Assembly: GCA_029004655.1 (NCBI GenBank)
Contig: JAQVYP010000024.1
Span: forward strand, 1-16,007
DNA length: 16,007 nucleotides
Reading direction: 5' to 3'
Source: Oscillospiraceae bacterium
GTDB lineage: Bacteria > Bacillota > Clostridia > Oscillospirales > Acutalibacteraceae
The position numbers were made by a program, and so were the translations under genes. The notes beneath the pieces were generated by a model. That model was not told the DNA's origin and made no database searches. It worked only from the letters and a program-made list of their open reading frames with translations. Shown here piece after piece: positions 6,578 to 13,788 of the stretch. Every line of letters begins with the position of its first letter. Positions within the stretch are counted from its first letter, which is position 1.

Positions 6578-7018
6578 TCAGTTCACCTCGGTCTTTCCTC
6601 CTGCTGCCTCAATTTTTTCCTTAGCAGCAGCAGAGAAAGCAACAGCCTTTACTGTTAAGCTCTTGGTAAGCGATCCGTTAGCCAAAACCTTAACGCCGTC
6701 ATACTCTTTTTTGATAAAGCCTTTAGCCTTAAGAGCAGCTGCGTCAACAACATCACCGTTATCAAAAGCTTCTAAAACTGATACATTAATAGTTGCGTAT
6801 TTGCTAGCAAAAATATTATTAAAGCCTCTTTTGGGAACGCGTCTTTGAATTGGCATCTGGCCGCCTTCAAATCCTGCTCTCATGCCGTGGCCTGCACGGG
6901 CCTTTTGGCCTTTGTGACCTTTACCGGCAGTCTTTCCATTACCAGAACCATGACCTCTGCCTATACGCTTAACTTCCGTTTTGGAACCCTGCGCCGGAGA
7001 AAGTTCATGAAGTTTCAT
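6578..7018 (-). CDS. rplO: 50S ribosomal protein L15
   Basis: L15 is a late-assembly large-subunit protein with a long glycine-rich extension that penetrates 23S rRNA. The 146-residue product starts MKLHELSPAQGSK. The N-terminal extension (about 20-50) is rich in G, K and R (RIGRGHGSGNGKTAGKGHKG). The globular domain follows from QMPIQRRVPKRGF. An in-frame GTG 9 bases upstream lies inside the GGAGGTG binding site, so the ATG at 7018 is chosen. It lies 17 bases after rpmD, and its TGA is one base before the secY start. Confidence 0.98.
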   Translation of the reverse strand: MKLHELSPAQGSKTEVKRIGRGHGSGNGKTAGKGHKGQKARAGHGMRAGFEGGQMPIQRRVPKRGFNNIFASKYATINVSVLEAFDNGDVVDAAALKAKGFIKKEYDGVKVLANGSLTKSLTVKAVAFSAAAKEKIEAAGGKTEVN

Positions 7019-7035
7019 AGTTCGCACCTCCTTGC

Positions 7036-7233
7036 TTACGCTTCTGTTACCTCGACGAGGTGGATAATTTTTTTGATTTTACCTTGTGTCTGAGCATTAT
7101 TTGGTTGAACATTACTGTCACCAATTTTATGAAGACCCAAAGATTCCGCTGTAGCAATTTGATCATCCTTGCGTCCGATCAAACTCTTAACCAGCTTTAC
7201 GTTAAGGCTTGCAGCCTCATTCTTATTACCCAT
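7036..7233 (-). CDS. rpmD: 50S ribosomal protein L30
   Basis: L30 is a small ferredoxin-like large-subunit protein bound to 23S rRNA. The 65-residue product carries the family core LNVKLVKSLIGRKDDQIATAESLGL (about 10-34), followed by DSNVQPNNAQTQGKIKKIIHLVEV. It is a few residues longer than the usual 59-60 because of an N-terminal MGNKNEAAS segment. The start is fixed by an AAGGAGG site at the expected distance, just after the rpsE stop. The N-terminal extension is unremarkable, and its assignment depends on the ribosome binding site. Confidence 0.96.
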   Translation of the reverse strand: MGNKNEAASLNVKLVKSLIGRKDDQIATAESLGLHKIGDSNVQPNNAQTQGKIKKIIHLVEVTEA

Positions 7234-7247
7234 TGTGCTGCTCCTCC

Positions 7248-7751
7248 TTAACCTAATATATCCTTAACCGATTTGCCGCGCAAAGCAGCGACTTCCTCGG
7301 CGCTACGCAGTGATGCCAAACCAGCGATGGTGGCACGAACTACATTGCAAGGATTATTTGAACGAAGTGATTTGGTACGGATATCCTTAATACCAACAGT
7401 TTCAACAACGGCACGAACAGCACCGCCGGCAATAACTCCGGTACCAGGGGCAGCAGGCTTAAGCAATACGCTTCCTGCGCCGAAATTGCCCAGCACTTCG
7501 TGCGGAATTGTTGTACCTTTAAGCGAAACTTTTATCAGATTCTTCTTGGCATCCTCGATACCCTTACGGATAGCGTCCGGAACTTCGCCGGCTTTACCCA
7601 TTCCAAATCCGATTATGCCATTACCGTCTCCAACAACAACTAAAGCAGAGAATTTCATTATGCGTCCGCCTTTAACTGTCTTTGAAACACGGTTGATAGC
7701 AACTACACGTTCTTTTAAATCTAATACAGATGCGTCAATATTTGTAGCCAA
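7248..7751 (-). CDS. rpsE: 30S ribosomal protein S5, TTG start
   Basis: S5 lies at the mRNA entry side of the small subunit and affects accuracy and spectinomycin response. The 167-residue product has the double-stranded-RNA-binding-like N-domain with VSKTVKGGRIMKFSALVVVG (about 22-41) and GIIGFGMGKAGEVPDAIRKG (about 45-64). The C-domain contains GTGVIAGGAVRAVVETVGIKD (about 103-123). The start codon is TTG: the codon at 7749-7751 follows AAGGAGGAGG (7759-7768) at normal spacing, and no in-frame ATG or GTG lies nearby. The next internal ATG would remove 31 conserved residues. The use of TTG in a highly expressed gene is unusual here. Confidence 0.97.
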   Translation of the reverse strand: MATNIDASVLDLKERVVAINRVSKTVKGGRIMKFSALVVVGDGNGIIGFGMGKAGEVPDAIRKGIEDAKKNLIKVSLKGTTIPHEVLGNFGAGSVLLKPAAPGTGVIAGGAVRAVVETVGIKDIRTKSLRSNNPCNVVRATIAGLASLRSAEEVAALRGKSVKDILG

Positions 7752-7769
7752 AAGTATTCCTCCTCCTTA

Positions 7770-8129
7770 TTAGAACTTGAGGCCGCCCTCACGGGCTCCT
7801 TCGGCCAGCTCTTTGACACGGCCGTGATAAATATATCCGCCACGGTCAAATACGCAGACTTCTATACCCTTTTCAACGGCACGCTTAGCAATCAACTGTC
7901 CAACTTTTCGGGCTTCATCACAATTACCCTTACTCTCACTGAAATTGCTTTCAAGTGAAGAAGCAGAAACAATTGTTACACCCTTTACATCATCTATAAG
8001 CTGGGCGTAAATATTGCTAAGGGAGCGGAACACATTAAGGCGTGGACACTCTGCTGTACCGGTAATTTTACCACGTACACGAGTGTGTCTATGAAGACGA
8101 GCCTTATTGCTGTCAGGCTTTCTAACCAT
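7770..8129 (-). CDS. rplR: 50S ribosomal protein L18
   Basis: L18 binds 5S rRNA with L5 in the central protuberance. The 119-residue product starts MVRKPDSNKARLHRHTRVRGKI with the basic N-terminal tail. The core contains CPRLNVFRSLSNIYAQLIDD (about 28-47) and the C-terminal FDRGGYIYHGRVKELAEGAREGGLKF, which are strongly conserved. The length is typical. It lies between rplF (18-base gap) and rpsE (18-base gap), the normal spc order. A GGAGTG site precedes the ATG. Confidence 0.98.
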   Translation of the reverse strand: MVRKPDSNKARLHRHTRVRGKITGTAECPRLNVFRSLSNIYAQLIDDVKGVTIVSASSLESNFSESKGNCDEARKVGQLIAKRAVEKGIEVCVFDRGGYIYHGRVKELAEGAREGGLKF

Positions 8130-8147
8130 TTAAAATACACTCCTTTA

Positions 8148-8696
8148 TTACTTCTTTGCGCCCTTGCCGGCTTTACCTTCTTTGCGACGAACGTGCTCAG
8201 TTGCGTACTTAATACCTTTGCCCTTATATGGCTCCGGTGGACGCTTTTCACGAACTTCAGCTGCAAATTGGCCGACTTGTTGCTTATTTGGACCCGATAT
8301 AATAACTTTATTCGGGCCTGAAACTTCGATAGTGATTCCTGGAACTTCAGATACTATTACCTGATGAGAAAAACCAAGGTTCATAACGAGATCCTTACCC
8401 TGCTTTGCAGCACGATAACCAACACCGTTAACCTCGAGCTCCTTAGAATAACCTTTTGTAACGCCCTCAACCATGTTGGCAATAAGAGTACGGGTTAATC
8501 CATGCAAGGCTTTGTGCTCACTTTCATCGCTGGGACGAGTAACAATAACCTGATTGCCCTCGACTTTAATACCCATATCACTATGAAAAGTATCTGTAAG
8601 TTCAGCCTTAGGACCCTTTACTGATACTGTGGAGCCAGCAACCTTAACATCAACACCGGCGGGGATTTCAATAGGCTTGTTTCCTATACGTGACAT
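8148..8696 (-). CDS. rplF: 50S ribosomal protein L6
   Basis: L6 lies near the sarcin-ricin loop, where translation factors bind the large subunit. The 182-residue protein has two tandem L6 domains, about 11-82 and 90-165. It starts MSRIGNKPIEIPAGVDVKV. The second domain contains VPGITIEVSGPNKVIISG and the conserved PPEPYKGKGIKYATEHVRRKEGK near 153-175. The C-terminus is lysine-rich. An aminoacyl length of 175-185 is usual. GGAGG lies about 8 bases before the ATG, and rpsH ends 14 bases upstream. Confidence 0.98.
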   Translation of the reverse strand: MSRIGNKPIEIPAGVDVKVAGSTVSVKGPKAELTDTFHSDMGIKVEGNQVIVTRPSDESEHKALHGLTRTLIANMVEGVTKGYSKELEVNGVGYRAAKQGKDLVMNLGFSHQVIVSEVPGITIEVSGPNKVIISGPNKQQVGQFAAEVREKRPPEPYKGKGIKYATEHVRRKEGKAGKGAKK

Positions 8697-8710
8697 TTTA
8701 TTGTACCTCC

Positions 8711-9109
8711 CTACCAGATGAATGCAAGGACTTCGCCGCCAACGTTGGCCTGACGAGCTTGCTTATCAGTCATTATGCCTTTTGAAGTGGAGAGAATGGC
8801 AATACCAAGGCCTCTCATTACCTTAGGCATTTCCTCTACACTGCTATAGATTCTCAGACCGGGCTTTGAAACCCTGCGGAGTCCGGTGATAATCTGGGAT
8901 TTGCTAGGACCATATTTAAGTGTAATCCTAATGACTCCCTGTTTACCGTCTTCGATAACAGAGAAATTGCTAATGTATCCTTCATCAACCAAAATTTGCG
9001 CGATGGCTTTTTTCGAATTGGATGCAGGAATATCAACCGAATCATGCTTTGCCGAGCTAGCGTTACGGATTCTTGTAAGCATATCGGCGATAGTATCGGT
9101 GATTTGCAT
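8711..9109 (-). CDS. rpsH: 30S ribosomal protein S8
   Basis: S8 organises the central domain of 16S rRNA and is the translational repressor of the spc operon in E. coli. The 132-residue product starts MQITDTIADMLTRIRNASSAKH. The C-terminal RNA-binding signature STSKGIMTDKQARQANVGGE (about 108-127) ends in the usual VLAFIW. The length is normal. A ribosome binding site of the form GGAGGTTGAC precedes the ATG. It follows the zinc-type S14 gene by 28 bases. No obvious copy of the E. coli S8 mRNA target was identified by eye. Confidence 0.98.
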   Translation of the reverse strand: MQITDTIADMLTRIRNASSAKHDSVDIPASNSKKAIAQILVDEGYISNFSVIEDGKQGVIRITLKYGPSKSQIITGLRRVSKPGLRIYSSVEEMPKVMRGLGIAILSTSKGIMTDKQARQANVGGEVLAFIW

Positions 9110-9137
9110 ACCGTCAACCTCCTTTGCGTATACTGAG

Positions 9138-9323
9138 TTACCAGCTGGCCTTCTTCACACCAGGAATTTCGCCCTTATGAGCAAGCTCCCTGAAACATAT
9201 GCGACAAATGCCGTATTTGCGTAAATAAGCATGGGGCCGGCCGCAGATTTTACATCTGCTATATTCTCTTGTAGAAAACTTAACAGGTCTAGCCTGCTTA
9301 ACCTTCAATGACGTTTTGGCCAT
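9138..9323 (-). CDS. rpsN: 30S ribosomal protein S14, zinc type (type Z)
   Basis: S14 is a late-assembly protein of the 30S head. The 61-residue chain is the short zinc-binding form, with cysteines 24, 27, 40 and 43 in CKIC and CRIC. The flanking sequence CGRPHAYLRKYGICRICFRELAHKGEIPGV is typical, and it ends KKASW. Many annotations call this form rpsZ. It lies between rplE and rpsH, its usual site in Firmicutes. The zinc-free, longer type is not present in the window. The ATG is preceded by a GGAGTGG site. Confidence 0.98.
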   Translation of the reverse strand: MAKTSLKVKQARPVKFSTREYSRCKICGRPHAYLRKYGICRICFRELAHKGEIPGVKKASW

Positions 9324-9334
9324 AATTCCACTCC

Positions 9335-9874
9335 TTACTTCGCAAACGGGGCGCCCATAAGAGTAAGTAACTCTCTGGATTCCTCGTCGGTATTTGCAGT
9401 CGTTACAAAAATGATGTCCATACCACGTACTTTGTCAATCTTGTCATATTCAATTTCCGGGAATATCAACTGTTCTTTGATACCCATGGAAAAGTTTCCA
9501 CGGCCATCAAACGAGTTGGGGTTAATTCCTCTGAAATCTCTTACGCGTGGAAGAGCTGCACTGAAAAGTCTGTCGACAAATTCATACATTCTCTCGCCAC
9601 GGAGAGTAACCTTAACGCCTATAGGCATACCTTCGCGAAGTTTAAAGTTCGCAACGGATTTTTTTGCCTTGCAAGTTACCGGCTGTTGACCGGTGATTTT
9701 GCGAAGGTCTCCGATGATAGCATCAATAACTTTTGAGTTATCTCTTGCTTCACCACATCCTACGTTGATGACAACCTTGTCGAGCTTCGGAATCTGCATG
9801 ACGCTCTCGTAACCAAACTTCTTCATCAGCGCAGGAGCGATATTGGCTTTGTATTCGTCCCTTAGCCTTGCCAT
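9335..9874 (-). CDS. rplE: 50S ribosomal protein L5
   Basis: L5 binds 5S rRNA and forms part of the central protuberance, contacting P-site tRNA and bridging to S13. The 179-residue product starts MARLRDEYKANIAPALMKKFGY. It has the conserved blocks GQQPVTCKAKKSVANFKLREGMPIG (about 58-82) and LRGERMYEFVDRLFSAALPRVRDFRG (about 90-115). The C-terminal part shows MDIIFVTTANTDEESRELL. The length is the family norm. GGAGG precedes the ATG, and rplX ends 17 bases upstream. The gap to the S14 gene is 11 bases. Confidence 0.98.
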   Translation of the reverse strand: MARLRDEYKANIAPALMKKFGYESVMQIPKLDKVVINVGCGEARDNSKVIDAIIGDLRKITGQQPVTCKAKKSVANFKLREGMPIGVKVTLRGERMYEFVDRLFSAALPRVRDFRGINPNSFDGRGNFSMGIKEQLIFPEIEYDKIDKVRGMDIIFVTTANTDEESRELLTLMGAPFAK

Positions 9875-9891
9875 GTCAAGTCCTCCTCACC

Positions 9892-10224
9892 CTAAAATGT
9901 TTCTCCGCACTTTTTGCACATGCGGTCTTTTTTGCCATCTTCATATATCTTATGAGCTATACGTGTAGGTTTTTTACATTTCGGGCATACAACCTGCACT
10001 TTACATGCATAGATTGCGCTTTCAGCTTTAATAATGCCCGAAGGATCTCCTGCTTTGCGAGGCTTAACATGCTTAGAAACCATGTTGAGTCCCTCGACAA
10101 TAACTTTGCCCTCTTTAGGGCTAACCTCAAGTACCTTACCGGTCTTGCCACGAGAACCGTCTTTACCGCCGTCTCCCGTAAGAAGAACAACTGTATCACC
10201 AGTTTTAATATTAAGTTTACTCAT
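9892..10224 (-). CDS. rplX: 50S ribosomal protein L24 with C-terminal cysteine pairs
   Basis: L24 starts assembly of the large subunit and lies at the tunnel exit. The 110-residue chain has a KOW motif near 6-32, here with about four extra residues in the loop (TGDGGKDGSRGKTGKV, where most L24 proteins have a shorter GKDKGKxGKV). The middle contains VEGLNMVSKHVKP. The C-terminal third carries C80-x2-C83 and C103-x2-C106, a probable structural zinc site that is common in clostridial and many other L24 proteins but missing in Bacillus. GGGAGG precedes the ATG. The gap to rplN is 15 bases and to rplE 17. Confidence 0.97.
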   Translation of the reverse strand: MSKLNIKTGDTVVLLTGDGGKDGSRGKTGKVLEVSPKEGKVIVEGLNMVSKHVKPRKAGDPSGIIKAESAIYACKVQVVCPKCKKPTRIAHKIYEDGKKDRMCKKCGETF

Positions 10225-10239
10225 GTTCCAAATACCTCC

Positions 10240-10608
10240 CTAGAGTACTTCGGGAGCAAGAGAAAGAATTTTTAAGTAATCCTTCTCACGGAGCTCACGA
10301 GCAACTGGTCCAAAGATACGAGTACCTTTGGGGTTTTTATCATCTCTGATGAGTACGGCAGCGTTTTCATCAAAACGAATATACGTGCCATCATTGCGGC
10401 GGAGACCTTTGCAAGAACGTACTACTACGGCCTTAACAACGTCACCCTTTTTAACAGTGCCGCCCGGAGCTGCCTTCTTAACGGACGCTACGACGACATC
10501 ACCAATGTTGGCGTACCTCCTGCCGGAACCGCCCAAAACGCGAATGCACATTAATTCTTTAGCACCGGTATTGTCGGCAACCTTGAGGTAAGTCTGCTGT
10601 TGTATCAC
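10240..10608 (-). CDS. rplN: 50S ribosomal protein L14, GTG start
   Basis: L14 lies at the subunit interface, contributes to an intersubunit bridge and is the binding site of silencing factor RsfS. The 122-residue product starts MIQQQTYLKVADNTGAKEL and contains GGSGRRYANIGDVVVASVKKAAPGG (about 26-50). The C-terminal part, GTRIFGPVARELREKDYLKILSLAPEVL, is the standard ending. The start codon at 10606-10608 is GTG, 8 bases after AAAAGGAGG. No ATG is available nearby, and the length matches the family exactly at 122. It opens the spc part, 20 bases after rpsQ. Confidence 0.98.
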   Translation of the reverse strand: MIQQQTYLKVADNTGAKELMCIRVLGGSGRRYANIGDVVVASVKKAAPGGTVKKGDVVKAVVVRSCKGLRRNDGTYIRFDENAAVLIRDDKNPKGTRIFGPVARELREKDYLKILSLAPEVL

Positions 10609-10628
10609 AGTCTTTTCCTCCTTTTAAA

Positions 10629-10886
10629 CTACTTAGCTTTTTCTAGGATTTCAATAACACGCCATCTTTTATCTTTAGATAAAGGACGTGTTTCCATAAT
10701 AAGAACGCGATCGCCTGTTTTACAGGTATTGTCCTCATCATGGGCTTTAAGCTTAACAGTATTCTTAATGATTTTTTTGTAGAGCGGATGTTTAACATTG
10801 TCTTCAATAGCAACTACAACAGTTTTATCCATCTTGTCGCTGACAACCTTACCAACTCTGGTTTTACGAAGGTTTCTTTCACTCAC
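10629..10886 (-). CDS. rpsQ: 30S ribosomal protein S17, GTG start
   Basis: S17 is a primary 16S rRNA-binding protein with an OB-fold. The 85-residue product starts MSERNLRKTRVGKVVSDKMDKT, which aligns with the usual Firmicute N-terminus. The conserved HPLYKKIIKNTVKLKAHDEDN (about 33-53) and GDRVLIMETRPLSKDKRWRV (about 58-77) follow. The start codon at 10884-10886 is GTG, with AAGGAAGG about 9 bases upstream; the next ATG would remove 18 conserved residues. It is the last gene of the S10 part and lies 20 bases from both neighbours. Confidence 0.98.
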   Translation of the reverse strand: MSERNLRKTRVGKVVSDKMDKTVVVAIEDNVKHPLYKKIIKNTVKLKAHDEDNTCKTGDRVLIMETRPLSKDKRWRVIEILEKAK

Positions 10887-10906
10887 AGCTTAATACCTTC
10901 CTTTCC

Positions 10907-11113
10907 TTAAGAGTTAGCGCCGTTGCTGATTTCGTTCTCGCAAATGATAGTCTTTACGCGAGCGATATCTTTTTTAACGGCATTAATTCTTGTCGGGTTC
11001 TCGAGCTGATTAATGGCGAGTTGGAAACGCAGATGGAAGAGTTCCTTCTGCAGCTCCTTTAACATTTGGTTAAGCTCAGCTGGTGATTTTTCTCTGATTT
11101 CCTGTGTCTTCAT
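10907..11113 (-). CDS. rpmC: 50S ribosomal protein L29
   Basis: L29 is a small helical protein near the exit of the polypeptide tunnel, close to L23. The 68-residue product is predicted as a helical hairpin: MKTQEIREKSPAELNQMLKELQKELFHLRFQLAINQLENPTRI contains the two helices joined by the conserved LENPTRI turn. The ATG overlaps the rplP TAA by one base (TAATG), so translation is probably coupled. Its binding site, GGTGGTGAG, lies inside rplP. The length is normal. Confidence 0.98.
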   Translation of the reverse strand: MKTQEIREKSPAELNQMLKELQKELFHLRFQLAINQLENPTRINAVKKDIARVKTIICENEISNGANS

Positions 11114-11538
11114 TATTGCTCACCACCCATTTCTTGCTTGGATACAAACTTGCATTTGATTGGTAATTTGTTTGCGGCAAGACGCATAGCCTCATGAGCA
11201 AGCTCGGGCTCAACGCCTCCGATTTCAAACATAACTCTACCCGGCTTAACAACTGCTACCCAATACTCAGGAGAACCTTTACCGGAACCCATTCGAGTTT
11301 CAGCCGGTTTCTCTGTGATTGGCTTATCAGGGAAGATTTTAATCCATACCTGACCGCCACGTTTGATGTAACGAGTCATAGCGACACGAGCAGCCTCTAT
11401 CTGAGCGGAAGAAATCCATGCCGGCTCAGTAGCCTGAAGGCCGTAATCTCCATAAGTGACGGTGTTGCCGCGAGTAGCCTTACCAGTAAGTCTTCCTCTG
11501 TGAACACGACGATATTTAACACGCTTTGGTAATAACAT
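11113..11538 (-). CDS. rplP: 50S ribosomal protein L16
   Basis: L16 is needed for late 50S maturation and positions the A-site tRNA near the peptidyl transferase centre. The 141-residue product starts MLLPKRVKYRRVHRGRLTGKAT. Conserved blocks are GDYGLQATEPAWISSAQIEAARVAMTRYIKRGG (about 30-62) and KPITEKPAETRMGSGKGSPEYWVAVVKPG (about 71-99). The ATG overlaps the rpsC stop by one base (TAATG), and the GGAGG site is inside rpsC. The same kind of overlap links it to rpmC downstream, so rpsC-rplP-rpmC form a coupled trio. Confidence 0.98.
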   Translation of the reverse strand: MLLPKRVKYRRVHRGRLTGKATRGNTVTYGDYGLQATEPAWISSAQIEAARVAMTRYIKRGGQVWIKIFPDKPITEKPAETRMGSGKGSPEYWVAVVKPGRVMFEIGGVEPELAHEAMRLAANKLPIKCKFVSKQEMGGEQ

Positions 11539-12203
11539 TAGCGGGCGCCTCCTTCCTTACGGGGCTTGCGAGCATCGTGAAGAACCTCTCCGGAATAAAG
11601 CCATACCTTTACGCCAATTCGACCATAGGTTGTTTTTGCCTCAGCAAATCCATAATCAATATCAGCTCTGATAGTCTGAAGCGGAATAGTTCCATCATGA
11701 TAATGCTCTGTACGGGCGATTTCAGCACCGCCTAAACGTCCCGCACACTGGGTCTTTATACCTTTTGCGCCAAGTCTCATTGAACGACCAATGGCCAATT
11801 TCATAGCACGGCGAAAAGATATTCTTTTTTCCAACTGTGCAGCAATGTTTTCTGCAACCAAGGTTGCATTCAAGTCCGGATTCTTAACTTCAACAATGTT
11901 GATGTTAACAGGCTTGCCTAACATTTCCTGGCACTTAACACGCAATTTATCAATTTCTGATCCATTACGTCCAATAACCATTCCCGGCTTAGCACAGTGA
12001 ATGTGGATACGAACGCGAGATGCATCGCGCTCAATTTCAATCTTAGGTACGCCTGCAGAATAAAGTGTCTTTTTCAGATACTTACGGAGGTTATAGTCCT
12101 CAACCAAAGTATCGCCGAATGCACTTTTCTTGGCGAACCAACGCGAATCCCAATTCTTAATGATACCAACGCGGAATCCATTGGGATTTACTTTCTGGCC
12201 CAT
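11538..12203 (-). CDS. rpsC: 30S ribosomal protein S3
   Basis: S3 forms part of the mRNA entry tunnel and contributes to helicase activity of the ribosome. The 221-residue chain starts MGQKVNPNGFRVGIIKNWDSRW. It has a type II KH domain (about 39-108) with the GxxG-type loop in GMVIGRNGSEID near 73-84. The C-terminal domain (about 120-207) includes GAKGIKTQCAGRLGGAEIARTEHY and IDYGFAEAKTTYGRIGVKVW. The length is typical of Firmicutes, which lack the long proteobacterial tail. GGAGG precedes the ATG, and rplV ends 14 bases upstream. Confidence 0.98.
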   Translation of the reverse strand: MGQKVNPNGFRVGIIKNWDSRWFAKKSAFGDTLVEDYNLRKYLKKTLYSAGVPKIEIERDASRVRIHIHCAKPGMVIGRNGSEIDKLRVKCQEMLGKPVNINIVEVKNPDLNATLVAENIAAQLEKRISFRRAMKLAIGRSMRLGAKGIKTQCAGRLGGAEIARTEHYHDGTIPLQTIRADIDYGFAEAKTTYGRIGVKVWLYSGEVLHDARKPRKEGGAR

Positions 12204-12217
12204 AACTTAACCTCCTT

Positions 12218-12556
12218 TTAGTTTTCGCGTTCCCTGAGCACCAGGGTAACGTGGGATGTTCTCTTCAAAATGCGAAATGCTTTACCATGATCCATTGGTC
12301 GCATTCTCTTTAAAATAGGACCTGGGCATGCATAGCACTCAGCAACATAGAGCTTTGAAACGTCCATACTGTGATTGTTTTCAGCATTGGCGATAGCTGA
12401 ATTAAGCAGCTTTACCAATAATTCACTGGCGGCCTTGGGTGTAAACCTAAGAATAGCCATGGCTTTGTTTGCTTGCTGATTGCGGATCAGATCCAAAACA
12501 ATCTTCACCTTGCGAGGCGAAATACGGGCATATTTAAGTGAGGCCCTTGCTTCCAT
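12218..12556 (-). CDS. rplV: 50S ribosomal protein L22
   Basis: L22 lines the polypeptide exit tunnel with a long beta-hairpin. Changes in that hairpin give macrolide resistance in several bacteria. The 112-residue product starts MEARASLKYARISPRKVKIVLDLIR. The hairpin region at about 78-100 reads GPILKRMRPMDHGKAFRILKR, which looks intact, with no deletion. The length is normal. It lies 23 bases after rpsS and 14 before rpsC. A GGAGAG-like site precedes the ATG. Confidence 0.98.
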   Translation of the reverse strand: MEARASLKYARISPRKVKIVLDLIRNQQANKAMAILRFTPKAASELLVKLLNSAIANAENNHSMDVSKLYVAECYACPGPILKRMRPMDHGKAFRILKRTSHVTLVLREREN

Positions 12557-12579
12557 AGTCTAACTCTCCTTTCGACCGC

Positions 12580-12855
12580 TTACTTCTTACTGGTCTTGGA
12601 TCCGGCGTGACCCTTAAAAGTTCTAGTCGGGGCAAACTCGCCGAACTTATGACCAACCATATCCTCAGTAACATAAACCGGAACGTGCTTACGACCGTCA
12701 TGCACCGCTACTGTATGTCCGACGAAATCGGGGAAAATAGTCGATGCTCGGCTCCATGTCTTTAGGACACGTTTCTCGCCGGAATCATTCATCTGCTGCA
12801 CTCTCTTAAGCAAAGCAGTTTGAATAAAAGGTCCTTTTTTAACGCTTCTTCCCAT
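12580..12855 (-). CDS. rpsS: 30S ribosomal protein S19
   Basis: S19 is in the head of the small subunit next to S13 and bridges to the large subunit. The 91-residue product starts MGRSVKKGPFIQTALLKRV. It contains KTWSRASTIFPDFVGHTVAVHDGRKHVPVYV (about 32-62), followed by MVGHKFGEFAPTRTFKGHAG. The segment KTWSRASTI has alanine where many bacteria have a second arginine or serine; this is a normal kind of variation. The ATG is preceded by AAAGGAG. It lies 21 bases after rplB. Confidence 0.98.
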   Translation of the reverse strand: MGRSVKKGPFIQTALLKRVQQMNDSGEKRVLKTWSRASTIFPDFVGHTVAVHDGRKHVPVYVTEDMVGHKFGEFAPTRTFKGHAGSKTSKK

Positions 12856-12876
12856 TATTAAAACTCCTTTCGTCGA

Positions 12877-13710
12877 CTATTTCACAACGCGGCGCTTAAC
12901 AATATACTTGTCAGAGCGGTTGTGTTTTTTACGGGTCTTGTAACCCATAGTTGGTTTACCCCAAGGGGTAACCGGACTCGGACGTCCGATAGGTGACTTA
13001 CCTTCACCACCACCATGAGGGTGATCATTCGGGTTCATAGCAGAACCACGAACTGCAGGACGCCATCCCATGTGACGCTTACGGCCAGCCTTACCGTAGT
13101 TGACATTCTCATGCTCCGGATTGCTTACCTGGCCGATTGTTGCCATGCATTCTACCGGAACGTTGCGAAGTTCGCCTGACGGAAGACGAAGAAGAGCAAG
13201 TCTGCCCTCTTTAGCCATCAACTGAGCTTGATTACCTGCCGAACGAGCAAGTTGTGCTCCTTTTCCAGGATAAAGCTCGATGTTGTGAATAACTGTACCA
13301 ACAGGAATGTCGGTAAGTGAAAGTGCATTACCGGGTTTAATATCGGCACCTTTACCGGAAATAATTGTATCTCCAACCTTGAGGCCGATTGGCGCTATAA
13401 TATAACGCTTTTCGCCGTCCTCATACTGTACTAATGCAATAAATGCTGTACGGTTAGGATCATATTCCAATGTTTTAACGGTAGCCGGCATATTGAGCTT
13501 ATTTCTTTTAAAATCAATAACACGGTATTTCTTTCTGTTACCACCGCCACGATGACGGACGGTAATGCGGCCGTAGCTGTTACGACCAGCATGCTTATTA
13601 AGCGGCTCCAACAGACTTTTTTCAGGTGCGACCTTAGATAATTCTGAATAATCTATGACGGTCATGCCACGTCTTGCCGGAGTGGTCGGCTTATAATGCT
13701 TCATTGCCAT
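12877..13710 (-). CDS. rplB: 50S ribosomal protein L2
   Basis: L2 is a primary 23S rRNA-binding protein close to the peptidyl transferase centre and needed for subunit joining. The 277-residue product starts MAMKHYKPTTPARRGMTV. The OB-fold domain covers about 42-120 and the SH3-like domain about 125-200. The conserved C-terminal stretch GSAMNPNDHPHGGGEGKSPIG at about 222-242 includes H230, the equivalent of E. coli H229. It ends in KYIVKRRVVK. The first of two nearby ATGs suits TAGGAGAG best and fits the family start. The 78-base gap to rplW contains only a small GGGG/CCCC hairpin. Confidence 0.98.
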   Translation of the reverse strand: MAMKHYKPTTPARRGMTVIDYSELSKVAPEKSLLEPLNKHAGRNSYGRITVRHRGGGNRKKYRVIDFKRNKLNMPATVKTLEYDPNRTAFIALVQYEDGEKRYIIAPIGLKVGDTIISGKGADIKPGNALSLTDIPVGTVIHNIELYPGKGAQLARSAGNQAQLMAKEGRLALLRLPSGELRNVPVECMATIGQVSNPEHENVNYGKAGRKRHMGWRPAVRGSAMNPNDHPHGGGEGKSPIGRPSPVTPWGKPTMGYKTRKKHNRSDKYIVKRRVVK

Positions 13711-13788
13711 TTTAGTTTCACTCTCCTATTTTGGCTTAGCGGGGTTGCCCCCATACATTGCCCGAAATTAAACTAATCTAATTCCGAA

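Noticed and set aside
7273..7773. Long plus-strand ORF (166 codons) opposite rpsE
   Set aside because: It mirrors the codon pattern of rpsE, has no binding site or family resemblance, and is rich in proline, threonine and serine, as expected of an antisense shadow.
9868..10275. Plus-strand ORF of 135 codons opposite rplX
   Set aside because: It is a shadow of the conserved L24 gene, and the phenylalanine/cysteine-rich translation resembles no protein family.
13741..13752. GGGG/CCCC mini-hairpin in the rplW-rplB gap as a terminator
   Set aside because: The stem has only four pairs and no T-run follows; the gene downstream clearly belongs to the same cluster.
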